A stretch of DNA of 64,000 nucleotides from Saccharibacillus sp. CPCC 101409 (lineage in GTDB: Bacteria > Bacillota > Bacilli > Paenibacillales > Paenibacillaceae). Below are positions 1-7,563 of this stretch, one piece after another. Positions within the stretch are counted from its first letter, which is position 1; each line of letters opens with the position of its first letter. The DNA is taken from NCBI RefSeq assembly GCF_030518235.1, contig NZ_JAULSA010000001.1, positions 806,001 to 870,000 on the forward strand, given 5' to 3'. Both the position numbers and the translations under genes were made by a program. Below the pieces are notes generated by a model. That model was not told where the DNA came from, ran no database searches, and saw nothing but the letters and a program-made list of their open reading frames with translations.

Positions 1-375
1 AAAGGCAGCTTCTACGAACCGACCGTCATCGGCGACGCGAGCAACGAGATGGAGATTATCCAGGAAGAAATCTTCGGTCCGGTTATCCCGATCGTGCCGT
101 TCAAAGACCTGGACGAAGCGATCGAACTGGCCAACGACAGCGAATTCGGCCTGACATCGTCGCTGTATACGCAGAATCTGAACGTGGCGCTCAAAGTGGT
201 CAAGCGTCTCAAATACGGCGAAACGTATATCAACCGAGAAAACTTCGAAGCGATGCAGGGGTTCCACGCGGGCTGGCGCAAATCCGGCATCGGCGGCGCG
301 GACGGCAAGCACGGCTTGAACGAGTATTTGCAGACGCATGTGGTATATATCCAGTTCGACAAAGAGATCAAATAA
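1..375 (+). CDS. aldA: Lactaldehyde/glycolaldehyde dehydrogenase, C-terminal part
   Basis: Only the last 124 residues are in the window; the reading frame is open from base 1. The stretch YINRENFEAMQGFHAGWRKS followed by GIGGADGKHGL and a terminal YLQTHVVY is, from memory, almost identical to the C-terminus of E. coli AldA, the NAD-dependent enzyme that oxidises L-lactaldehyde to L-lactate. The EEIFGPV motif of the aldehyde dehydrogenase superfamily is present. The catalytic Cys region lies upstream of the window. An intrinsic terminator follows within 50 bases, so this is the last gene of its unit. It may serve rhamnose or fucose breakdown; fucO-rhaB-rhaA lie at the other end of the window. 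Confidence 0.9.
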   Translation, partial: KGSFYEPTVIGDASNEMEIIQEEIFGPVIPIVPFKDLDEAIELANDSEFGLTSSLYTQNLNVALKVVKRLKYGETYINRENFEAMQGFHAGWRKSGIGGADGKHGLNEYLQTHVVYIQFDKEIK

Positions 376-420
376 GATCGGAGCGGCATCGTCGGGTTCG
401 GCGCGCCCTCCAAGCGCACG

Positions 421-466
421 ACCGGAGAACGCCCCCGCGAGGGGAGCGTTTTCCGGTCTTTTTTTG
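421..466 (+). terminator. Intrinsic terminator of aldA
   Basis: A long hairpin with arms reading accggagaacgcccc and ggggagcgttttccggt is followed by a run of seven T. It lies about 45 bases after the aldA stop codon. Confidence 0.85.
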
Positions 467-542
467 CCGTTTTCCGGTCGGCGCTTATTTTTGAAATAAA
501 AAGAGAAAACAAACAAAAACTCAAATCGAAGAATTACTTTAC

Positions 543-609
543 CTGTCGTAGTAATCGTGATACAGTAGCTATACAAACTACTACGACAGATGAAGTACGA
601 CAGATGCAG
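543..609 (+). promoter_or_regulatory. Inverted and tandem repeats upstream of the PadR gene, likely operator
   Basis: The 11-base arm ctgtcgtagta (543-553) is repeated exactly as its complement tactacgacag (579-589). A 14-base unit tacgacagatg(a/c)ag then occurs twice in tandem (582-595 and 596-609). A weak sigma-A-like pair, TTTACC and TACAGT with 17 bases between them, falls inside the inverted repeat. PadR regulators commonly repress their own promoter through such dyads, so this is probably the autoregulatory operator. Binding is inferred. Confidence 0.5.
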
Positions 610-642
610 TAGAAAAATACTTGCGCGGGAAGGGGGAGGCCG

Positions 643-969
643 TTGATCAGCAGCGACGTCATCCGGGGCTACAACGATACCATGATCCTGTATATGCTGC
701 TAGACGGGGAATCGTACGGATACGAGATTTCGAAAAATATCCGCAGTCTCTCCGAAGAAAAATACGTGATGAAGGAAACGACGCTGTATTCGGCTTTTAC
801 GCGGCTGGAGAAAAACGGATATATTACGGCGTTCCACAAAGACGAAACGTTCGGCAAACGGCGCACCTATTACCGAATTACGCCGGAAGGGGTCGCGTAT
901 TACCGGGAGAAATGCAGGGAATGGCAGGTTACGCAGGAAGTTGTCGATAAATTCATAAAGGAGCCGTGA
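643..969 (+). CDS. PadR-family transcriptional regulator
   Basis: A 108-residue winged-helix protein of PadR type. The N-terminal part MILYMLLDGESYGYEISKNI and the wing segment with TLYSAFTRLEKNGYI and RRTYYRITPEG fit the PadR domain; the short C-terminal helix would form the dimer. The TTG start follows a strong GGGGGAGG site. The next gene overlaps the stop codon, so the two are coupled. PadR genes next to a membrane protein with an N-terminal helical domain are a common pairing in Firmicutes; the ligand cannot be read from sequence. Repeats just upstream suggest autoregulation. Confidence 0.9.
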   Translation: MISSDVIRGYNDTMILYMLLDGESYGYEISKNIRSLSEEKYVMKETTLYSAFTRLEKNGYITAFHKDETFGKRRTYYRITPEGVAYYREKCREWQVTQEVVDKFIKEP

Positions 970-1949
970 TGAGGATGGAAACGCTGAACGCGTATCTGGA
1001 CAGCATGTTTGCCGCCTGGCCGCGCACCGCGCAGGTAGCGGATCTGAAAAGGGACATGCTGGCCGCGATGGAGGACAAGTACGACGAACTGAAGCGGACA
1101 GGCAGATCGGAGCACGAAGTCATCGGAATCGTGATCTCGGAATTCGGCAGCGTCGACGAGCTGATGGGCGAGCTCGGAATCTCGCCCGCGGACGAACGGC
1201 AGGCGGCGCCGAAGCTGACGGAAGCGTCCGCGCTGGGGTACGAAGCTTTCGTGCGGCGTTCTTCGCTGCTCAAAGGAATCGGCTGGATGCTGGTTCTGCT
1301 CGGCGCCGCCGCGATGGTGCTGATCGCGGCGCTGAACGAGAACGGAGCGCTCGGCGCTCTGAGCGAAGACGCGGGTTATCTGCTGGCCGTGATCGCGCTG
1401 TTCGTGCTTGTCGTGCCGGCGATCGGTTTGTTTATCGCGAGCGGCGGCGGCAAAGAGTCTTACGGCGTGTTAAGCGGCGATTTCGAATTGGCCGCGGGAA
1501 CGCGCGGGATAATCGAATCGCACCGCGAAAGCTTCCGGCCGATCCGTTCGCGCTCGGTCGTCGCGGCGGCCTGCCTGGGCACGCTGTCGCCGGTGGCGGT
1601 GCTGATCGCGGCGATGAACGGCGAAGGGCAAACGCCTTACGGCGTATCGGTCATGCTGGCGCTGCTGTCTTTGATGCTATTCCTGTTTGTCTACTATGGA
1701 GGGATACACGAAGGGTACGAGAAGCTGCTCCAGCTCGGCGAGTTCACTCCGACGAAAAAAGAAGAAAACCGGGTGCTCGGGCGAATCGCCGCGGTCGTAT
1801 GGCCGCTTGCGTTTATTGTATTCTTCGTCAGCGGCTTCGTGTACGGGCGCTGGGACGTCAACTGGGCGGTATTTCCCGTAACGGCGGTGCTGTTCGGCGC
1901 AATCGGGGGCGTATACGGCCTGCGCGCGAAAACGAAGCAAAAAGCGTGA
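969..1949 (+). CDS. Permease-prefix/DUF1700-like integral membrane protein
   Basis: About 326 residues. The first 80 are soluble and helical (METLNAYLDSMFAAWP through EFGSVDELMGELG), matching the domain usually found at the start of PadR-linked membrane proteins. Six hydrophobic segments follow at roughly residues 99-118, 136-160, 196-216, 229-248, 272-292 and 299-318. The AAGGAG site at 958-963 best serves the ATG at 969; a GTG at 966 is possible. It is translationally coupled to the PadR gene and is probably the regulator's target or its signalling partner. No enzymatic motif is visible and no function can be named. Confidence 0.75.
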   Translation: MRMETLNAYLDSMFAAWPRTAQVADLKRDMLAAMEDKYDELKRTGRSEHEVIGIVISEFGSVDELMGELGISPADERQAAPKLTEASALGYEAFVRRSSLLKGIGWMLVLLGAAAMVLIAALNENGALGALSEDAGYLLAVIALFVLVVPAIGLFIASGGGKESYGVLSGDFELAAGTRGIIESHRESFRPIRSRSVVAAACLGTLSPVAVLIAAMNGEGQTPYGVSVMLALLSLMLFLFVYYGGIHEGYEKLLQLGEFTPTKKEENRVLGRIAAVVWPLAFIVFFVSGFVYGRWDVNWAVFPVTAVLFGAIGGVYGLRAKTKQKA

Positions 1950-1963
1950 ATAAAGATGTGCGC

Positions 1964-1989
1964 GCCCGGCGGATGCCGGGCTGTGTTTT
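1964..1989 (+). terminator. Possible weak terminator
   Basis: Hairpin gcccggc-ggat-gccgggc followed by tgtgtttt. It is short with an imperfect U-tract, but sits just after the membrane protein gene. Confidence 0.4.
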
Positions 1990-2175
1990 GAACATCGACG
2001 CGCAGGCAAATCGTTTGGTCCTTCGGGTTGACGGAGGACTCTTTTTTTGTTAGTATTGCTTTATTGATTAAAAGCATAAAAGCCTAAAAGCGTTTAAGCG
2101 CGAAAGGGAATTTAAAAAACCAAAAAGACGATCGGGAACACGGTTCCCGTTCCCATAACGAAAGGAAGAGAAAAC

Positions 2176-3240
2176 ATGATCGCTATTTTATCGAACCAGG
2201 CTCCGGAGGAGCAGCTTCAGGAAGTTATTCGCGTCATCGAGAAAGAAGGACTGACCGTTCACTTGTCCCGGGGAGCGGACCGTACGGTCGTAGGGCTGAT
2301 CGGCAAAGCCGAGCCGAGACTCGCCGAGCATCTGCGCCAGATGAAAGGCGTCGAAGACGTGGTCAAGATCTCCAAATCGTACAAATTGGCCAGCCGCGAT
2401 TTCCATCCGGAGAATACGGTGATTCAGATCGGCGACGTCAAGATCGGCGGCGGCGAGCTGGTGGTTATGGGCGGACCGTGCGCGGTGGAATCGCCGGAGC
2501 AGATCGACGAGATCGCGCGCCTGGTCAAAGCGGCGGGCGGGCAGGTGCTGCGCGGCGGCGCGTTCAAGCCGCGGACCGGACCGTACAGCTTCCAGGGCGT
2601 CGGCGTGGAAGGGCTGATCATGATGGCCGAAGCGGGCAAGAAGCACGGCCTGCTGACGATCACCGAAGTCATGACGCCGGAGTATGTCGATATCTGCGCG
2701 GAATACGCCGATATCCTGCAGATCGGCACGCGCAACATGCAGAACTTCGACCTGCTGCGCAAACTGGGCGGCTGCGGTCGTCCGGTCCTGCTCAAGCGCG
2801 GCTTCAGCGCGACGTACGACGAGCTGCTGAATGCGGCCGAATACATTCTGGCCGGCGGCAACCCGGACGTCATGCTGTGCGAACGCGGTATCCGTACGTT
2901 CGAATCCTACACGCGCAACACGCTCGATCTGGCGGCCATCCCCGCGCTGCAAAGCCTGAGCCATCTGCCGGTAATCTCCGATCCGAGCCACGGCACGGGC
3001 CGGCGCGAGCTGGTGGAACCGATGGCCAAAGCTTCCGTAGCCGCCGGAGCGGACGGTCTGATTATCGAAATGCATACCGATCCCGACAATTCCATGACGG
3101 GTGACGGCGTGCAGTCGCTGTTCCCCGACCAGTTCGCGGGACTGCTGCGCGATCTGGAACAGCTCTCGCCGATCGTCGGCAAATCTTTCGGCACGGCCAA
3201 GGCCGAAGCGGACGCCTTCAAAAATTGGGCGATCGTCTAA
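2176..3240 (+). CDS. aroF: 3-deoxy-7-phosphoheptulonate (DAHP) synthase, type I beta
   Basis: Catalyses the first step of the shikimate pathway, condensing phosphoenolpyruvate with erythrose 4-phosphate. At 354 residues it has an N-terminal ferredoxin-like regulatory domain (about 1-70) and a TIM-barrel catalytic domain (about 85-340). Recognisable motifs are [41 protein letters not shown] and [12 protein letters not shown], the last carrying metal ligands. There is no fused chorismate mutase, unlike the B. subtilis enzyme. The architecture resembles the Thermotoga type, in which tyrosine or phenylalanine binds the N-domain. The ATG follows AAAGGAAG. It is transcribed alone, with a terminator downstream. 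Confidence 0.93.
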   Translation: MIAILSNQAPEEQLQEVIRVIEKEGLTVHLSRGADRTVVGLIGKAEPRLAEHLRQMKGVEDVVKISKSYKLASRDFHPENTVIQIGDVKIGGGELVVMGGPCAVESPEQIDEIARLVKAAGGQVLRGGAFKPRTGPYSFQGVGVEGLIMMAEAGKKHGLLTITEVMTPEYVDICAEYADILQIGTRNMQNFDLLRKLGGCGRPVLLKRGFSATYDELLNAAEYILAGGNPDVMLCERGIRTFESYTRNTLDLAAIPALQSLSHLPVISDPSHGTGRRELVEPMAKASVAAGADGLIIEMHTDPDNSMTGDGVQSLFPDQFAGLLRDLEQLSPIVGKSFGTAKAEADAFKNWAIV

Positions 3241-3296
3241 TTTTTGAACGCAAACGCACATCTTGATGCCGTTTGCAAATGATGCTCCCGTTAACA

Positions 3297-3345
3297 AAAA
3301 GCCCGCGCCGCGCCTGGATTTCAGGCCGGCGTCGGGCTTTATTGA
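3297..3345 (+). terminator. Intrinsic terminator of aroF
   Basis: Stem aaagcccg-cgccg-cgcctg pairs across a small loop with caggc-cggcg-cgggcttt, ending in a short T-run. It lies about 60 bases after the aroF stop. Confidence 0.8.
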
Positions 3346-3370
3346 TCATCCTCCCGAATTTGCGCGCAAG

Positions 3371-3387
3371 TGTGAGTATAACTCACA
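3371..3387 (+). promoter_or_regulatory. GlnR/TnrA-type box upstream of glnA
   Basis: The 17 bases TGTGAGTATAACTCACA match the Bacillus GlnR/TnrA consensus TGTNA-N7-TNACA at every defined position and form a 7-base dyad. The box ends 28 bases upstream of the -35 hexamer, centred near -72. In this group GlnR regulates nitrogen genes; the upstream position would suit activation as much as repression. Confidence 0.8.
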
Positions 3388-3415
3388 TTATCGTAAAAAA
3401 TACCTGACATGAGAC

Positions 3416-3444
3416 TTGACTGCTAAATTGGGCCGTTTTATAAT
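3416..3444 (+). promoter_or_regulatory. Sigma-A promoter of glnA
   Basis: TTGACT (3416-3421), a 17-base spacer and a perfect TATAAT (3439-3444). The transcript would begin near 3451 and have a leader of about 70 bases. Confidence 0.8.
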
Positions 3445-3520
3445 GACGACAGCGAAAAAGAGCATGAACGTTACATAGTCAACATCCGTTCAATGTTCGG
3501 AAATTTGGGAGGAAAGTGAC

Positions 3521-4945
3521 ATGTCGGTAGAAAAAGTATTGAAGCTTATTCAAGAGAACAACATCGAGTGGGTGGATTTCCGCTTCGTGGATCTGTCGGG
3601 AAAAGCTCATCACATTTCGGTCCCTGCCAGTGCGGTTGAAGAAGAAACGTTCGAGAACGGGGTAGCCTTCGACGGATCGTCGATCCCGGGCTTCCGCGGC
3701 ATCGAAGAGTCGGATATGGTCATGATGCCCGATCCTGAATCGGTTTACATCGACGCTTTCACCGCGCATCCGACATTGAACATTATGTGCAACATCCATA
3801 CGCCGGACGGCGAACGTTACGACCGCGACCCGCGCGGCATCGCGGAGAAAGCCGAAGCGTTTCTCCAGGCGAGCGGCGTAGGTTCCGATGCGTTCTTCGC
3901 GCCGGAGTCCGAGTTCTTTGTCTTCGACGACGTCCGCTACGAAAGCGGCATGAACAGCTCTTCGTTCTTCGTCGATTCCGAAGAAGCGGCCTGGAACACC
4001 AGCCGCAAAGAAGAAGGCGGCAACCTGGGCTTCAAAGTGGGCGTCAAAGGCGGATACGTACCGGTTGCTCCGGTCGACAGCCAGCAGGACATCCGCAGCG
4101 AAATGTGCCGTCTGCTCGAAGAAGCGGGCCTTGTGATCGAACGTCACCACCACGAAGTGGCGACGGCGGGACAAGCGGAGATCAACTTCCGGTTCGACAC
4201 GCTGAAGAAAACGGCCGACAACCTGCTCAAATACAAATACATCGTGCACAACACCGCGCGCCAGTACGGCAAAACGGCTACGTTTATGCCTAAGCCGCTC
4301 TTCGGCGACAACGGCAGCGGCATGCACGTTCACCAGTCGATCTTCAAAGACGGCGAGCCTTTGTTCTACGAAAAAGGCGGCTACGCCAATCTGAGCGAGA
4401 TGGCGCTGCACTACATCGGCGGCATCCTGTATCATGCTCCGGCGCTGATCGCATTGACCAACCCGAGCACCAACTCGTTCAAACGCCTGGTTCCGGGCTA
4501 CGAAGCTCCGGTCAACCTGGTCTTCTCGAAAGGCAACCGTTCCGCGGCCGTCCGCATCCCGGTCGCTGCCGTGACGCCTAAAGGCTGTCGAATCGAATTC
4601 CGTACGCCGGACTCCACGGCCAACCCTTATCTCGCTTTCTCGGCGATGCTGATGGCGGGCCTCGACGGAATCAAGAAAAAAATCAACCCGGTCGAGCTGG
4701 GCTACGGTCCTGCCGACAAGAACCTGTACGATCTGCCGGACGAAGAGAAATCCCAGATCCGCAGCGTTCCGGGTTCCCTGGAAGAAGCGCTCGACTCGCT
4801 CGAAGCGGACAGCGCGTTCCTGACTGAAGGCGGAGTCTTCTCCGAAGACTTCATCGCCAACTACATCGGATTCAAACGCGCCGAAGCCAAACAGGTTTCG
4901 ATCCGCGTTCATCCGCACGAATACAGCCTGTACTACGACTGCTAA
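3521..4945 (+). CDS. glnA: Glutamine synthetase, type I beta
   Basis: Makes glutamine from glutamate, ammonia and ATP as a dodecamer. The 474 residues exceed the ~444 of the usual Bacillus alpha-type enzyme and carry the beta-subfamily insert (about 147-180, including AWNTSRKEEGGN). Other motifs are DGSSIPGF, PESEFF, HHEVATAGQAE, GDNGSGMHVHQS, and NPSTNSFKRLVPGYEAPVNL. Tyr403 in KNLYDLP is where proteobacterial enzymes are adenylylated. The ATG follows GGGAGGAAAG. It sits alone behind a GlnR box, not in a glnRA operon, so the organism probably has a second, alpha-type enzyme elsewhere. Beta-type copies are known in Paenibacillus. Confidence 0.95.
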   Translation: MSVEKVLKLIQENNIEWVDFRFVDLSGKAHHISVPASAVEEETFENGVAFDGSSIPGFRGIEESDMVMMPDPESVYIDAFTAHPTLNIMCNIHTPDGERYDRDPRGIAEKAEAFLQASGVGSDAFFAPESEFFVFDDVRYESGMNSSSFFVDSEEAAWNTSRKEEGGNLGFKVGVKGGYVPVAPVDSQQDIRSEMCRLLEEAGLVIERHHHEVATAGQAEINFRFDTLKKTADNLLKYKYIVHNTARQYGKTATFMPKPLFGDNGSGMHVHQSIFKDGEPLFYEKGGYANLSEMALHYIGGILYHAPALIALTNPSTNSFKRLVPGYEAPVNLVFSKGNRSAAVRIPVAAVTPKGCRIEFRTPDSTANPYLAFSAMLMAGLDGIKKKINPVELGYGPADKNLYDLPDEEKSQIRSVPGSLEEALDSLEADSAFLTEGGVFSEDFIANYIGFKRAEAKQVSIRVHPHEYSLYYDC

Positions 4946-4996
4946 TCCGCCGGCCCGAACGGGTCCGACGAAGCGGCGCGTAAGCGGCCGGGCACG

Positions 4997-5035
4997 ACGG
5001 CTTCCGCTCTGAATTCAGAGCGGAAGCCGTTTTTG
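4997..5035 (+). terminator. Intrinsic terminator of glnA
   Basis: Perfect hairpin with arms acggcttccgctctga and tcagagcggaagccgt, followed by TTTTT. Confidence 0.9.
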
Positions 5036-5173
5036 CATAAAAGAAAGCGCGAAGAACATACCGTCCGCCGCATCGAAGATTGGGCCAAATCCGAACGAAG
5101 TCTTAAATTGCGGCTAAAAATGTACAGGTTCGTCCCCTACATCCGTTATCGCTTTATCGCGTCGTAGTTTTAC

Positions 5174-5202
5174 TTGAAGTAATGTTAGATTGCTGTTATG
5201 AT
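5174..5202 (+). promoter_or_regulatory. Sigma-A promoter of serC
   Basis: TTGAAG (5174-5179), 17-base spacer, TATGAT (5197-5202). The -35 hexamer is part of a small palindrome ttacttgaagtaa. Confidence 0.65.
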
Positions 5203-5238
5203 TAACCCTAAATTATGGCTTGAGGGGGCAGCAGATTC

Positions 5239-6327
5239 ATGGGTAAACGGGCTTACAACTTTAATGCGGGACCGGCGGCGCTGCCGCTGGAAGTATTGGA
5301 ACGCGCGCAGGCGGAATTCGTGGAGTTTCAGGGAACGGGCATGTCGATTATGGAGATGTCCCACCGCGGCGCGGTGTACGAGAGCGTGCATAACGAAGCG
5401 CAGGAGCGGCTGCTGGGTCTGCTCGGCAATCCGTCCGGCTACAAGACGCTGTTCCTGCAAGGCGGAGCCAGCACGCAGTTCGCCATGATCCCGATGAACC
5501 TGCTGCCGCAGGGACGCAAAGCGGGCTATGTCATGACCGGGAGCTGGGCGTCCAAAGCGGCGAAAGAAGCAAAGCTGATCGGGGACGTGTATACGGCGGC
5601 TTCCACGGAAAGCGACAAGTACACCCGCGTTCCGTCGCAAAGCGAACTTGAGATCCAAGGCGATACCGCTTATGTACATATCACGTCCAACGAAACGATC
5701 GAAGGCACGCAGTTCGCCGAATATCCGGATACGGGCGGCGTTCCGCTGATCGCCGATCTGTCGAGCGATATTTTCTGCCGTCCGCTGGAGATCGAGAAAT
5801 TCGGGATGATCTACGCGGGCGCGCAGAAAAACCTGGGTCCGTCCGGCGTAACCGTCGTGGTGGCGCGCGAAGAACTGCTGGCCGCCGAAGCGAAAAATAT
5901 CCCGGCTGTGTTCCGTTACAATACGCACCTGTCGAACAATTCGCTCTACAATACCCCGCCGTCTTTCTCGATCTACATGGTCAACCAGACGCTGCGCTGG
6001 ATCGAAGAACAGGGCGGGCTTCAGGGCATCGAAGAAAAGAACCGCGCCAAAGCGCAGCTGCTGTACAAAGAGATCGACGGCAGCGGCGGCTTCTACAGCG
6101 GCGTCGCGCAGGAAAGCAGCCGTTCGATCATGAACGTGACTTTCCGGCTCGGCTCGGAAGAGCTGGACAAAGCGTTTGCCAAAGAAAGCGAGCGGCAGGG
6201 CTTTGTCGGCCTCAAAGGCCACCGCAGCGTCGGCGGCCTGCGCGCTTCGATCTACAACGCCGTGCCGCGCGAGAATGTCGAAGCGCTGGCCGACTTTATG
6301 CGCGACTTCGTCAAACGCAACGGCTGA
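5239..6327 (+). CDS. serC: Phosphoserine aminotransferase
   Basis: PLP enzyme converting 3-phosphohydroxypyruvate to phosphoserine in serine synthesis, and acting in pyridoxal phosphate synthesis in some bacteria. At 362 residues it is full length. It opens with the family signature AYNFNAGPAALP, has GMSIMEMSHRG, and carries the PLP lysine in GAQKNLGPSG (Lys197). The C-terminal KGHRSVGGLRASIYNA contributes to substrate binding. The ATG is about ten bases after GAGGGGG. It is monocistronic, with its own promoter and a hairpin downstream. Confidence 0.96.
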   Translation: MGKRAYNFNAGPAALPLEVLERAQAEFVEFQGTGMSIMEMSHRGAVYESVHNEAQERLLGLLGNPSGYKTLFLQGGASTQFAMIPMNLLPQGRKAGYVMTGSWASKAAKEAKLIGDVYTAASTESDKYTRVPSQSELEIQGDTAYVHITSNETIEGTQFAEYPDTGGVPLIADLSSDIFCRPLEIEKFGMIYAGAQKNLGPSGVTVVVAREELLAAEAKNIPAVFRYNTHLSNNSLYNTPPSFSIYMVNQTLRWIEEQGGLQGIEEKNRAKAQLLYKEIDGSGGFYSGVAQESSRSIMNVTFRLGSEELDKAFAKESERQGFVGLKGHRSVGGLRASIYNAVPRENVEALADFMRDFVKRNG

Positions 6328-6395
6328 GACTGTACGGCCGCCGACTCGCGGCCTTCCCTTAAGCCGGCGATTCGGGTACTATAAGAACAGAAGAG

Positions 6396-6429
6396 ACGGA
6401 AAAGCCGCCCGCTTTGGGCGGCTTTTCCG
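6396..6429 (+). terminator. Hairpin after serC, terminator-like but without a U-tract
   Basis: Near-perfect stem cggaaaagccgccc / gggcggcttttccg with a five-base loop. No T-run follows on either strand, so it could be a processing or stability element in a serC-trmL transcript. Confidence 0.4.
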
Positions 6430-6506
6430 CGTGTCTGCGCGGCGTCTGCGCCGGCGCGGGCGCGCGGGACGTCCGATTATTACCGAAACGGAGTGAATGA
6501 ACTTTT

Positions 6507-6971
6507 ATGGCACTGCATATCGTATTGGTCGAGCCGGAGATTCCCGCCAATACCGGCAATATTTCCAGAACGTGCGCCGCAACGGGCACTTTCCTGCATC
6601 TGGTCCGCCCGCTGGGCTTTCGCACCGACGACGCCGCGCTCAAGCGCGCCGGGCTCGATTACTGGCCGTCCGTGAAGCTGGAGTACCACGATTCGTTCGC
6701 GGAGCTGCAGGAGAAGTACGCGGACAGCCGCTTTTTCTACGCGACGACCAAGACCGACAAACGGTATACCGATATCGAGTTCCGGGACGGGGACTTTCTG
6801 GTGTTCGGCCGGGAAACGAGGGGGCTGCCGCCCGAGCTGATCGAAGCCAACGCCGATACCTGCATCCGCATGCCCATGAGCGATGCGGTCCGTTCGCTGA
6901 ATCTGTCCAACTCCGCGGCGATTATTTTGTACGAAGCGCTGCGGCAGCTGGACTTTCCGGGCCTCGATTAA
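6507..6971 (+). CDS. trmL: tRNA (cytidine/uridine-34 2'-O)-methyltransferase
   Basis: SPOUT-fold enzyme that uses S-adenosylmethionine to methylate the wobble ribose of certain leucine tRNAs. The 154 residues match the small single-domain TrmL (CspR) family. Motifs seen are NTGNISRTCAATG near the N-terminus, VFGRETRGLP, and the knot region MPMSDAVRSLNLSNSAAI that binds the cofactor. The ATG follows GGAGTGA by about ten bases. It lies 180 bases after serC on the same strand and could be cotranscribed with it. Confidence 0.93.
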   Translation: MALHIVLVEPEIPANTGNISRTCAATGTFLHLVRPLGFRTDDAALKRAGLDYWPSVKLEYHDSFAELQEKYADSRFFYATTKTDKRYTDIEFRDGDFLVFGRETRGLPPELIEANADTCIRMPMSDAVRSLNLSNSAAIILYEALRQLDFPGLD

Positions 6972-7159
6972 GCGGCGAACAGCCGGATATTGCCGGCAAA
7001 CTCGATTAGACAAAGAACCGATAATTAACCAGTGCTTCTTTTTTTATCCGAAGGCAGGAAATGCTGATTGGACGTCGAATATGTAATGTTGGGTTTGCAG
7101 AATGACTTCTGCAGGTGGGGCAGAAACAGCAAACTAAAACAGAAGAGGTGTTTTCAATC

Positions 7160-7414
7160 ATGAAACCTGCTGGAGTAGTCCGGAAAGTCGACCAATTGGG
7201 ACGCATTGTCCTCCCCAAATCGCTGAGAAAAAGATATCAGATGAACGAGGGAGACCCGGTCGAAATTTTGGTCCAGGGAGATCATATTATTTTGGAGCGC
7301 TACCGCCCCAAATGTGTGTTCTGCGGTTCAATCGAGGAAGTAAGCGAGTTCAGAGATCGTTATATCTGCGGAGCATGCGTCTCCGAGATGATACATCTTC
7401 CGAAACACGGCTGA
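7160..7414 (+). CDS. AbrB/SpoVT-family regulator with four cysteines
   Basis: 84 residues. The N-terminal half (GVVRKVDQLGRIVLPKSLRK) is a clear AbrB-type swapped-hairpin DNA-binding domain. The C-terminal half differs from B. subtilis AbrB: Cys52-X2-Cys55 and Cys70-X2-Cys73 could form a small zinc or redox-sensitive site. Such proteins govern the switch between growth and stationary phase. The ATG is preceded by AGAGGTG. An in-frame ATG at 7115 would add 15 residues but lacks a ribosome site. It is transcribed alone, before a bidirectional terminator. Confidence 0.9.
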   Translation: MKPAGVVRKVDQLGRIVLPKSLRKRYQMNEGDPVEILVQGDHIILERYRPKCVFCGSIEEVSEFRDRYICGACVSEMIHLPKHG

Positions 7415-7481
7415 ACTGCGGTGAAAACACCCCGCCATTGAGGCGTATGCACAAGCCGTCCGGTTTGTACACGCACCTTAC

Positions 7482-7513
7482 AAAAAAGAGCCCTGATCGG
7501 GGCTCTTTTTTAT
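7482..7513. terminator. Bidirectional intrinsic terminator
   Basis: aaaaaagagccc-tgatc-ggggctctttttta: a T-run flanks the stem on both strands. It serves the AbrB-like gene from the left and the convergent glycosidase gene from the right. Confidence 0.9.
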
Positions 7514-7563
7514 GCGATTTACGGCGGTTTCGCCTGCCGGCGCATCCGGACGCAAAGCGCGGG

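Noticed and set aside
2040..2175. Possible attenuator or T-box before aroF
   Set aside because: There is a small gggaac/gttccc repeat, but no T-box sequence, no specifier loop and no terminator before the gene.
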